Source of the DNA: Candidatus Poribacteria bacterium
GTDB taxonomy: Bacteria > Poribacteria > WGA-4E > B28-G17
NCBI GenBank assembly: GCA_003645735.1
Contig: QNBQ01000015.1
Location: 1 to 12,472, forward strand
Length of the DNA: 12,472 nt
Direction of reading: 5' to 3'
Shown here: in pieces, positions 5,595-12,472 of the stretch
Layout: each line of letters opens with the position of its first letter
Position numbering within the stretch: position 1 is the stretch's first letter
The notes under the pieces: generated by a model
The model's input: only the letters and a program-made list of their open reading frames with translations
Database searches by the model: none
What the model was told of the DNA's origin: nothing
Position numbers and translations under genes: made by a program

Positions 5595-7261
5595 AAATGA
5601 CTTACCCTAAGAAGCTGCATGATATATACAAGTTTGAGATAGATGACAGGTTGTTCGTGGCTGACCTCGATCGGTGCGAGGTGTTAGAGATAGATAAGCT
5701 CGTATGGGACATATTGGATATATGCGACTCGCTGGATGCCGAACAGATCATCGAGACGCTTGGCGATAGATACACTGAAGATGAGATCATGGAAGCTTTA
5801 CAATCACTGGAAAAGATGGAGGAGTATGGATTGATCTTCGGAGAATCGCCTTCACACGCCGAGGAGAGAGGGGGAAGGATGAAGATCCTCGCCCCCAGAA
5901 GCAGAGTGTTTGAGAAAGAGATGAGATGGACCGCCCTCGGGGGGATTATAGCTCATACTAACCTCCTGAAATCGATGACAAAGTATGCCGATGTCTACGT
6001 CACACGTGAAATCGATCTTATTGAGGGAGCACACCTGATACCGCTCGATTTGAGACAGAGAGCTTCAAAGGCCAAAGCGATATCCATGGGGTTCGATGGG
6101 GTTTTCCTGTGGTTTCCCACTGAGTTGGAATTCCTAGATATGGTGAGTTATATGGATTCACCGCTTATAATGCCTATCCATGAGGAGCGGGGAGAGAATG
6201 GGATCATGATCAACCTGGTAATGATATGGTATTCCCTCTTAAGAGATTTTGACTCGTTCGTCATATTTTCTGAATCCACCAGGGAGTTTTACTCCAAATT
6301 CCTCATGGATCCCTCCTTCTTCAAACTCATCCCACTCGGCGTGGATGCGGAGCAGTTTAGACCGATGGATAAGCAGGCTGCCAAGCGTAAAGTAGCTGAG
6401 ATGACAGGAAGAGCTGAGATACTGGAGAGAAAGGTAGTTGGATTCCTGGCCCGCTTCCAGCCTGAGAAGGGAGCCGGCATCTACATAAAGCTTGCGGAGA
6501 TGAACCCGGAGTATCTTTTCCTCGTGGTAGCCCCTTCCCTGGGGTTTTACTCGAACTGTCACCTGCCGTCTAATTTGATCTACGCCGGAAGACAACCGAG
6601 GGAGAAACTACCGCTGTTTTATAACGCCTTTGATCTTTTCTGCTTTCCCTCCCTTCTGGCCGAGACATTCGGTATGGTCGTATTGGAGGCTATGGCATGT
6701 GGGGTTCCCCCTATAGTCCCTGATTTCCACGGAGCCCGTTATGTGGTAGGTGATGCTGGAATCATTGTGGAGGGCAAAAGTTTCCAACATGATATTGGGA
6801 GCCTCAGCGGATACATACCGGTTGAGCTTTTATCCGAAGCCATAAACCGACTCATGAAGGACGATCATGAAATGGAAAGGTTGAGCCGAAAGGCGAGGGA
6901 ACGCGCTTTGAAATTCTCATGGGATGCAAGCGCCAAGGAGCTCATCAGACTGTTTAAAGAGCTGAACCTGAGGAAGCGGTTCATCAAGCGGAGGCGTTTA
7001 TTCCATGTAACCTTTTCCCCTGTTTATGAGGGTAAATCTTCGGGGGTGAAGTCCACAATCCTCAATCTGACCCAATATTGGGAAACACCACTGCAGCGAT
7101 CGGGATATACACAATCCGTCGAAGAGGGGATAGCTTTAACGTTGCTAAAGCGACATAGTATGAGGGAGGTGGAGTCCGTGCTCTCCTATATATGCAGGGA
7201 TAGAAGAAAAGCTTCTGAGGTGCTAAGCCGTGTGAACGCTATTCTGGAGAGCGTGATATGA
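5591..7261 (+). CDS. RRE (PqqD-like)-glycosyltransferase fusion, catalytically intact
   Basis: This is a 556-residue protein. Residues 10-84 are a PqqD-like winged helix: strands YKFEID and LFVADLDRCEVLEID, then helices with EQIIETLGDRY and EALQSLEKMEEYGLIF. It most resembles the N-terminal region of SCIFF/QhpD-type radical SAM maturases. Such RRE domains bind precursor leaders. A GT-B glycosyltransferase (GT4-like) follows: GGIIAHTN at about 117-124, GFLARFQPEKGA with R288 and K293, and the EX7E motif E358-TFGMVVL-E366 followed by AMACGVP. A helical C-terminal extension (about 480-556) is shared with the next gene. The start is ATG 5591 (or ATG 5597), since the alignment with the paralogue begins at MTYPKKL; GTG 5561 is unlikely. 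No radical SAM motif is present. It probably glycosylates the local Cys-rich peptides in the cytoplasm; the donor sugar is unknown. Confidence 0.85.
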   Translation: MKMTYPKKLHDIYKFEIDDRLFVADLDRCEVLEIDKLVWDILDICDSLDAEQIIETLGDRYTEDEIMEALQSLEKMEEYGLIFGESPSHAEERGGRMKILAPRSRVFEKEMRWTALGGIIAHTNLLKSMTKYADVYVTREIDLIEGAHLIPLDLRQRASKAKAISMGFDGVFLWFPTELEFLDMVSYMDSPLIMPIHEERGENGIMINLVMIWYSLLRDFDSFVIFSESTREFYSKFLMDPSFFKLIPLGVDAEQFRPMDKQAAKRKVAEMTGRAEILERKVVGFLARFQPEKGAGIYIKLAEMNPEYLFLVVAPSLGFYSNCHLPSNLIYAGRQPREKLPLFYNAFDLFCFPSLLAETFGMVVLEAMACGVPPIVPDFHGARYVVGDAGIIVEGKSFQHDIGSLSGYIPVELLSEAINRLMKDDHEMERLSRKARERALKFSWDASAKELIRLFKELNLRKRFIKRRRLFHVTFSPVYEGKSSGVKSTILNLTQYWETPLQRSGYTQSVEEGIALTLLKRHSMREVESVLSYICRDRRKASEVLSRVNAILESVI

Positions 7262-8904
7262 TGATCAGATTTCCTCAGCAGTTGAACAAGATATTTAAGT
7301 TTGAGCGCGGAGGCAAGATATATGCCGCCGATCTAACCGTAGGATGTGTAGTGGAGATGGACGAGGTGACTTCCTACGCTTTGGAGTTATCTGAGAGATT
7401 CGATACAAGTGAGGTAATCAAACGGCTGGAAGAAAGATACGGTAAGGAGAAAGCTTTAGACTCAATAGGTAAATTAGCTTCGTTCGCTAGAATCGGGATG
7501 TTTTTCCGGGGGGAGAGGAGGAGGGTAGAGGGGGCTGGTCAACAGAAGCTTTTCATCTCCCCTGTCTTCCTGAGGTCCCTCAATAGGTTCAGTTTCGTCA
7601 CGAGAGTAGATTTATACCGTCTGATTACATCCTTGGCTGAGCTGATTAACTTGTCAATGGGGGTATATCGAGAACATACTGATAGACTGGACGAGCTGAA
7701 CTCAAAGGGAATCGAAACCGTGCTTATCGAGGAAGATAAGAGGATTTCTCCCGCCGCTCTGATCTCCGAGGAATATAGCGGTATTCTCTCACTATCGATG
7801 AGCTTCGTCGAAGAAGCACCGTTCAACTTGATAGGGAAACCTGTAATCAATCTAGCTTACAGCGACAGATCATTGGGAGATAAACTCATTCAGTCGGCAA
7901 TAGATCTTCTTTTTATGCTGCGTCCCTGGGCGGTATTATGCTGTGACGCTTCCTGGACGGCGAATGCCATTTTGAAATTCGCTCCAAAACCTGAAGGAGT
8001 CCGTGTTATTCCCCCTGGGGTAGACCATGATCTGTTTAAGCCGATGGACAAACACTCCGCTAAGATGAACATCTCCCTGGCTCTCAATAATCATCTGTTC
8101 GCCGAGCTTCCCATTGTTATAATCCTCTCCGGTTTGCCCCTTAATGAAGAAGCCTCCTTTGTGAGGAAAATCTGTCGGGTGAACAACGATATAGCGTTTC
8201 TGGTTTTAGATCCGAGCCCTTCCGATTATCTGCAAGCCAAACCGAATAATGTGGAGTTTTTCCCCATAAGGGATGCTCATGATTACGACATGCTGCCTTT
8301 AATTTTCAATTCGGCTGAGCTGCTGATCTTCCCAGCCACAATAGGAATATCCAGCTCGCTTGTTTTCAGCGGGATGGCGTGTGGATTGCCCGTGATAGCT
8401 ATCGGAGATCAGGAGAGGCCGCCTGAACTCGATGAGGCGGGTATATTTATCAAAGCAGCTTGCAGCAACGGCGATACTATGATCGTACCTGTCAGGGAGG
8501 TATCTGATAAACTGAGGTCTTTACTGAGAAAACCTGAGGAGATGGATCACCTGAGGTCAAGTTCCCTCAGAACGGCCAGGAGATTTTCCTGGGAGCTGAC
8601 AGCTCGGGAGATAATAAAGCTTTTCGAGGAGTTGCGGAAGTCGATGGGAAGTGAACTTCAATTCAAAGGTTATCCGATAGTATTTGCGTACAAATACAAC
8701 CGATGGAGGGGCGAAATCGAAAGCAAGGCTTTCCAGCTTCCACGCTTCAAGGAGAAACCGATGGAATATGCCCTCGCATCCGAGCTCCTCAAGGATCATA
8801 CACCGTCAGAGGTAGAGCTTATTCTAACTTACATCTCAGGTGATGAGATTAAAGCTAAGGAAATTGTGGATGAAATTCTCTCCATAGCGTCGGATGAAAC
8901 ATGA
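7258..8904 (+). CDS. RRE (PqqD-like)-pseudo-glycosyltransferase paralogue
   Basis: This 548-residue paralogue overlaps the previous gene by ATGA. ATG 7258 or 7261 could be the start; MIRFPQQL aligns with MTYPKKL. Residues 10-84 form the same PqqD-like RRE (FKFERGGKIYAADL, EVIKRLEERYG). The GT-B region keeps the framework RVIPPGVDHDLFKPMD and GMACGLPVIA. At the EX7E positions it has G363 and S371, and the donor-binding R and K of the first protein are replaced (ILSGLPLNEEA in place of LARFQPEKGA). It is therefore probably inactive and may serve as a leader-binding or acceptor-presenting subunit. The non-catalytic GtfB of the GtfA-GtfB complex is a known parallel. The C-terminal helical extension (ALASELLKDHTPSEVELILT) matches that of its partner. 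Complex formation is inferred. Confidence 0.82.
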   Translation: MMIRFPQQLNKIFKFERGGKIYAADLTVGCVVEMDEVTSYALELSERFDTSEVIKRLEERYGKEKALDSIGKLASFARIGMFFRGERRRVEGAGQQKLFISPVFLRSLNRFSFVTRVDLYRLITSLAELINLSMGVYREHTDRLDELNSKGIETVLIEEDKRISPAALISEEYSGILSLSMSFVEEAPFNLIGKPVINLAYSDRSLGDKLIQSAIDLLFMLRPWAVLCCDASWTANAILKFAPKPEGVRVIPPGVDHDLFKPMDKHSAKMNISLALNNHLFAELPIVIILSGLPLNEEASFVRKICRVNNDIAFLVLDPSPSDYLQAKPNNVEFFPIRDAHDYDMLPLIFNSAELLIFPATIGISSSLVFSGMACGLPVIAIGDQERPPELDEAGIFIKAACSNGDTMIVPVREVSDKLRSLLRKPEEMDHLRSSSLRTARRFSWELTAREIIKLFEELRKSMGSELQFKGYPIVFAYKYNRWRGEIESKAFQLPRFKEKPMEYALASELLKDHTPSEVELILTYISGDEIKAKEIVDEILSIASDET

Positions 8905-10052
8905 CTTCCTATGAAATACTTGCAACGTCTATAGGGTTGCTCTTCTGCTTCTATGGAGCTTATACTGATCTGAGATACGGCAAGGTGAGGAACACCTGTT
9001 CATTCGGGCTGATATATGCAGGGGTGATCGCCCAGATTGTATATCTCCTCTCAGGTCACACAGGTTTAAGCAGAGCTGTAAGCGTTATCGTACTGGGAGG
9101 TGCTATTGCTTTCCTGTCCTACTGGTTCGGCATTCTAGCGCCTGGAGATGCAAAGCTGCTCTGGGGGATATCGATGGTGCTTCCTCCCTCCCTGTTTCAA
9201 AGTCAAAGGGCTTTCATAAGCTTCCCACCGATTGTACTGTTCATCAACACTTTCGTGATCTACTTCCTCTTCGCATCGATCTACTTGATCGTCATAACAC
9301 CGCTTCCTCGTTTGAAAGAGGCTTTAAAGGCGGCCTTCGCAGCAAGCAAACTATCCCTCTCCTACTTATCGAGGAGGGCTATAGATCTCCTTTTCTTCCT
9401 GATCTTCGCTCAGACCGCTTACTATCTAATCGCTCAATTGGAAAACTTAATCGGTTTGCATATGAGCAGGTTCGCCACTATCACCCTAGTTCTCATCTCA
9501 TTTTATGCATTGAACAAGATTTTGGGTAAGTTAGGGCCGGCGAAGTACTGGGGATACGCTGTTCTGCTCCCGACGTTGGTGATCCTACTGTATAACTCAT
9601 TCCCCAACTGGCTTTCCCTTCTCAAAACCTTTGGCTTACTGGCTGGTGTTTATATTTTAGTCTATCCTTTCATCGGTTCATTTATGCTCAGCCTGGACAG
9701 CTTCGGGTTCACGAAGGAGATCGCCATCTCTGAGTTAAAGGAGGGGATGATACCCGCTGAGTGTATCGTTGAGATCCGCGACTCAAATGGAGTTCGATAT
9801 GAGAAAGAAGCAGCGGTGACATCGAGATCACTTGACGAGAGAGTCATTGTTTCACCGACTCCGGAGGGGATATCCAAGGAGCAGGTCGAGCTACTTAAAC
9901 AACTAGCGGATAAGGGGTGTTTTGAAAGCTTCAACAACAGGATAAAAATACAACACCCAATCCACTTTGCCCCATTTATATTGGGTGGAGTCATATCGAC
10001 CATACTATGTAAAGGACCGTTTTACGTCGTATTGATTGGAATATGGAGGTGA
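8901..10052 (+). CDS. A24-family prepilin peptidase, archaeal-type with C-terminal domain
   Basis: This is a 383-residue membrane aspartyl protease. The two family motifs are present: TDLRYGKVRN with D23 at the end of the first membrane segment, and GDAKLL with D83 after the third. About eight hydrophobic segments are visible up to residue 265. A soluble region of about 90 residues follows (ISELKEGMIPAE near 282, ISKEQVELLKQL, then HFAPFILGG and a last membrane segment). This layout matches the C-terminal domain known from archaeal prepilin/preflagellin peptidases (Arc_PepC_II type) rather than PilD, and the zinc-finger insert of PilD is absent. It overlaps the upstream gene by ATGA. Since no pilin genes are present, the likely substrates are the local peptides, whose leaders have EEG-[KR] ahead of a hydrophobic helix. 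That pairing is an inference. Confidence 0.82.
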   Translation: MTSYEILATSIGLLFCFYGAYTDLRYGKVRNTCSFGLIYAGVIAQIVYLLSGHTGLSRAVSVIVLGGAIAFLSYWFGILAPGDAKLLWGISMVLPPSLFQSQRAFISFPPIVLFINTFVIYFLFASIYLIVITPLPRLKEALKAAFAASKLSLSYLSRRAIDLLFFLIFAQTAYYLIAQLENLIGLHMSRFATITLVLISFYALNKILGKLGPAKYWGYAVLLPTLVILLYNSFPNWLSLLKTFGLLAGVYILVYPFIGSFMLSLDSFGFTKEIAISELKEGMIPAECIVEIRDSNGVRYEKEAAVTSRSLDERVIVSPTPEGISKEQVELLKQLADKGCFESFNNRIKIQHPIHFAPFILGGVISTILCKGPFYVVLIGIWR

Positions 10053-10055
10053 AGG

Positions 10056-10367
10056 ATGGAAAGATGCAGGGTTTTCTACGTGATAACGGTCAAGTCTGGA
10101 GTTAAGAAGAAGGATCTGAGGAGATTCCTTGAGAAGGAGTGGATACCCGCTTTGAAATCTACCCCTGGTTGTATAGAAGTTGAGCTACTCGACGAGTATC
10201 GCGATAGAGCTGGATATTGCATATCGGAGGTATGGGAAAGTCAGGAGACACACATCCAAAACTCCACCAATCTCTGGGGCAAGGAAAAGCCTGAGATATG
10301 GAAGAAGCTAGGGGAATACGGCGTAATAGACTGTATATGGAACTGCAAAATAGTGATGAAAATTTAG
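10056..10367 (+). CDS. small ABM-like (dimeric alpha/beta barrel) protein
   Basis: This is a 103-residue soluble protein. It starts at ATG 10056, 3 nt after the peptidase stop, with GGAGGTGA (10045-10052) as ribosome site. The pattern fits the antibiotic biosynthesis monooxygenase/dimeric ferredoxin-like fold: a first strand (RVFYVITVKSG), a helix (KKKDLRRFLEKEWIPALKST), PGCIEVELLDEYRDRAGYC, then the strand ISEVWESQETH, where W-x-S/D-x-E-x-x-H is typical. Known relatives include cofactor-free monooxygenases, heme-degrading enzymes and structural dimers. No clear catalytic residues can be assigned. It contains five cysteines, which is high for its size. It is the last gene of the co-directional run, so it may be the final member of the peptide operon, or unrelated to it. 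Confidence 0.6.
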   Translation: MERCRVFYVITVKSGVKKKDLRRFLEKEWIPALKSTPGCIEVELLDEYRDRAGYCISEVWESQETHIQNSTNLWGKEKPEIWKKLGEYGVIDCIWNCKIVMKI

Positions 10368-10515
10368 ACGAGTGGAGAAACAGTTGAAAAGAATTTGCGT
10401 TTCATTGAGACAACCTCTCTTCAATGATCTGGGGAGCTATAGCAGCGAGGGAGTGATCGAACTCATTGCAAAATTCTCCAAGCGATGATGAAAGAGGTAA
10501 ACAAAACGAACCTCC
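10368..10515 (+). other. non-coding stretch after the operon, with a possible 34-codon ORF
   Basis: Only a short frame is seen: TTG 10384 to TGA 10488 (begins MKRICVSLRQPLFNDLGSY), with GGAG a few bases upstream. It has no recognisable relatives, and I consider it probably not a gene. No terminator hairpin is evident directly after the ABM-like gene. Confidence 0.25.
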
Positions 10516-10775
10516 CTTTCATAACAGACGATCAACCTTCTAAAGCTCTTCAACCAACCGGAAAACCTGGCCTACCCCACACCTTCCCTTCAAATATGTC
10601 TCCTTGACAAACCTATATGGCCCGCTTCTGGGCCTGCCTCTTTTTCCTTTCAGCCTCCATGTATCCCGTTCAGCACTCTCCTTGCATCTATGGGGGATCT
10701 CCCTCTTTCGGGAGGGAGAGGGATGAATTGTTTAATGAACTGCTATCGATGGTCTGTTAGCCCCTTGAACTCCAT
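10516..10775 (-). pseudogene. IS5-like transposase remnant (DUF4096-type N-terminus)
   Basis: Read on the minus strand from ATG 10775, with GAGAGGTGA upstream, the frame gives MEFKGLTDHR, then TAG where the family has Trp. It continues QFIKQFIPLPPERGRSPIDA and RRVLNGI, which closely resembles the N-terminus of IS5-type transposases (LTDxxWxxIxPxLPP-x-GRPxxDxRxVLNGI). A TGA at 10650-10652 ends this frame. From about 10660 another frame continues with WRLKGKRGRPRSGPYR and GRCGVGQVFRLVEEL, then stops at 10540, resembling a transposase C-terminal region. The middle, which would carry the first catalytic acidic residues, is absent. It is therefore an internally deleted, inactive copy. I could not identify its inverted repeats. 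Confidence 0.6.
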
Positions 10776-10840
10776 CTTTCACCTCTCTTGATGTGTTGCC
10801 CCTCTTGGATTACCATCTCCAAAACATTTTTGCAACAAGT

Positions 10841-12472
10841 TCATACGACATTTCGATCCAATTTCCCACTCTCAATCCACTCCCTAATTACCTCTTTCCT
10901 CGCACCCTCAAGCGAGACCTCGAGGACGGGGGAGCTCTCCCCTCTCCTTATCCTGTCCCTCATGAAGGAGGGCAATCGCTTCATCGCCTCCTCATCCACC
11001 TTCCTCCTCATCTCAGCCGGCAGGCTTTCGTAGATCCTCCTCAGCTCCTCCGTTTCCCTCCTTCGTCTCTCCGCCGCCTCTTTCCTCTTCCGCTCCTCCT
11101 CCAATCTCAGCCTTTTCAACTCCTCCTCCCTTTTCTTCTCCTCAAGGGCTTTTAGGTATTCCTCGGGCAGGGCCCAGTTCTCCTTTATCGCCTTGACCAG
11201 GTAGGCGGCCTTATCCTTAGCATTTGTGTAGTGGATCGCCTCCGTCCACCTCTCGATTAGCTCCCGGTCGCAGGTCCTGACCAGCTCTTTAGCCACCTTT
11301 TCCGAGACGTTAAGCTTAACCAGCTTTTCGACCAGCTCTGCTTGGTCCTCGGCCAACGGCTCCTTTTCCTCCTCCGGCTTCGGAAGCTCCAGCACCGGCC
11401 TCGGCGGCTCGTAGTATTCCTGGAATCTTCGGATCTCCTCTTTGGCCTTCTCCCCGGGGTAATACCGGATGATCCAATCCCTCCTCTCCCCAGGGATCCT
11501 CTCCCAGGACCAGCTTTCGAGGAAACCGGTCTCCTTCAGCTTCCTGTGGGCCGGATCGAGGGATTTCCTAGCGAATGAGAGGTATTTCTGACGGGCGACG
11601 GGGAGGAGATCGCACAGGGTCGAATATCTGTAGGAGATGCAGCTCCCGCCCTGGGCCATCATGCCGTAGAACTTAATGCTCAGAAGCTCATAGAGCCTTT
11701 GAGCGATGGGTGTCCCGAGGGAGTTGTAATATCTCCAGTCGATCGGCTTAACATACCTGGCGTTTATGTTTTCCAAATACCAGCTGTTGAGGTAGAGGTA
11801 GTTTGTATCGGCTATCTCGCCGTTTGGCAGCCTCATCCCCTTGAAAATGACCCTCTCATACAAGTGGAACTCATCCTCCACCCATTCCTTCGTCCCCTTG
11901 CAGTAGAAGATCCCCTTCGACACGACCGTTGTGGCGACGATCCTCCTCAGGGCCTCCTTTATCTTCCTGTATTCCCTGCCGCCGGCCTTCGGGATCCCCA
12001 TCCTTTTGGCGAGGTTGTTGAGGGATCCGAGCGGGATCGGGTTTCGGATCGGAAGCGGGAGCTCGCTGATGATCTGCTCGATGGCCCGGTGGACCTTCTT
12101 GTCGAAGGGGCCGGGATACCCGTATTTCGGGTTGGCCGAGACGTTCCAGTAGATCTCCAGCCTCCTGGCCCCTTTGGTGATCACAGCCCTGTATTCGGTC
12201 TCGGTTTTCCTCCGGACGTCCTTGTCCCAGAGGGCGAAGAACGGAAGCACCAGGAGGTTGACCTCCGACCTGATCACGTCGGGGAGGGATAGCTCCCTTT
12301 CCTCGACCTCGGCTGGCTCGAGGGCTTCTTTCCCCTCCCTCTCATCCCTATCCTGGTTTTCTCCTGAGGCCCTGGGGAGCATTTTTCCCTCCTCCCTCAG
12401 GATTCTCTCAAACCACCTCCACATCTCCCTGTGGAAATCGTCAAAAGTGAGCTTATAAAGCAACAACAACAA
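10841..12472 (-). CDS. plasmid-type replication initiator protein (RPA/RepA family)
   Basis: This minus-strand gene has a frame open to the window edge. The best internal start is ATG 12382, preceded by GGAGGG four bases upstream, giving 513 residues; a longer form beginning outside the window is possible. Numbered from the edge, RSEVNLLVLPFFALWDKD at 68-85, RLEIYWNVSANPKYGYPGP at 104-122 followed by FDKKV, and the downstream YLNSWYLENINARYVKPIDW region match the Replication initiator protein A family (S-E-x-N-x-x-x-x-P-F, then G-x-P-x-x-F-D). These initiators bind plasmid origins through winged helices. The C-terminal third is a long Glu/Arg/Lys-rich coiled coil (about 440-500) beyond the usual core. 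No iterons or partition genes are visible. It points to a plasmid or an integrated plasmid remnant. Confidence 0.8.
   Translation of the reverse strand: MLLLLYKLTFDDFHREMWRWFERILREEGKMLPRASGENQDRDEREGKEALEPAEVEERELSLPDVIRSEVNLLVLPFFALWDKDVRRKTETEYRAVITKGARRLEIYWNVSANPKYGYPGPFDKKVHRAIEQIISELPLPIRNPIPLGSLNNLAKRMGIPKAGGREYRKIKEALRRIVATTVVSKGIFYCKGTKEWVEDEFHLYERVIFKGMRLPNGEIADTNYLYLNSWYLENINARYVKPIDWRYYNSLGTPIAQRLYELLSIKFYGMMAQGGSCISYRYSTLCDLLPVARQKYLSFARKSLDPAHRKLKETGFLESWSWERIPGERRDWIIRYYPGEKAKEEIRRFQEYYEPPRPVLELPKPEEEKEPLAEDQAELVEKLVKLNVSEKVAKELVRTCDRELIERWTEAIHYTNAKDKAAYLVKAIKENWALPEEYLKALEEKKREEELKRLRLEEERKRKEAAERRRRETEELRRIYESLPAEMRRKVDEEAMKRLPSFMRDRIRRGESSPVLEVSLEGARKEVIREWIESGKLDRNVV

Noticed and set aside
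10698..10719. 8-bp hairpin TCTCCCTC/GAGGGAGA as a bidirectional terminator between the convergent genes
   Set aside because: It lies inside the transposase remnant, where it encodes the conserved PPERGRSP stretch. It has no T-run on either side, so it is better explained as coding residue.
11699..12292. Long plus-strand frame of 197 codons opposite the initiator
   Set aside because: It is antisense to a confidently recognised replication initiator, Pro/Val/Gly-rich with no motif, and typical of a shadow frame.
12455..12472. CAA/TTG triplet run at the window end as a functional microsatellite
   Set aside because: Only about four units, cut by the window edge, and readable as Leu codons of the initiator frame. 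Nothing more can be said.

Overview
The window looks like chromosomal or plasmid DNA of an uncultured bacterium. Coding is dense, Shine-Dalgarno sites are strong (AAGGAGGTGA occurs), and AGG/AGA arginine and ATA isoleucine codons are common, which is often seen in thermophiles. Secreted Asp-box propellers, PqqD-type domains and a RepA-type initiator would fit a Poribacteria-like lineage, but this is only an impression; I cannot place the organism.

Positions 1-5594 (+ strand) hold a tandem array of cassettes. Each pairs a small secreted Cys-rich peptide gene (start at or near 3, then 2337, 3767, and a remnant at 5251) with a signal-peptide-bearing beta-propeller gene: a TolB-like one at 343, and six-Asp-box (BNR/sortilin-like) ones at 1278, 2687 and 4201. 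Every propeller stop is followed by exactly 6 nt and then a peptide start. Each intact peptide stop is followed by a strong stem-loop of unrelated sequence (285-329, 2637-2672, 4121-4161). The peptides share a nearly constant leader of about 50 residues and have variable cores with 6-8 cysteines. All four propellers end in a common W-G-x-I-K tail. The fourth cassette (5251-5594) has collapsed through deletions and a frameshift.

Positions 5591-10367 (+) form a run of genes joined by ATGA overlaps. Two paralogous proteins each carry an N-terminal PqqD-like domain, the RRE that binds leader peptides in RiPP systems, fused to a GT-B glycosyltransferase. The first keeps the EX7E catalytic motif. 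The second has lost it and looks like a pseudo-glycosyltransferase. They are followed by a prepilin peptidase (A24 family) with an archaeal-type C-terminal domain and a small ABM-like protein.

My reading, which is inference, is that this is one system. The RRE-glycosyltransferase pair would recognise the constant leader and glycosylate the peptides; the peptidase or signal peptidase would process them at the membrane; and the paired propellers would act outside the cytoplasm as partners, receptors or co-substrates. I do not know a described system with this gene set.

Positions 10368-12472 are different: a degraded IS5-like transposase remnant (minus strand) and a minus-strand plasmid-type replication initiator (RPA family) running to the window edge. 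This suggests the peptide system lies beside a mobile or plasmid-derived segment.
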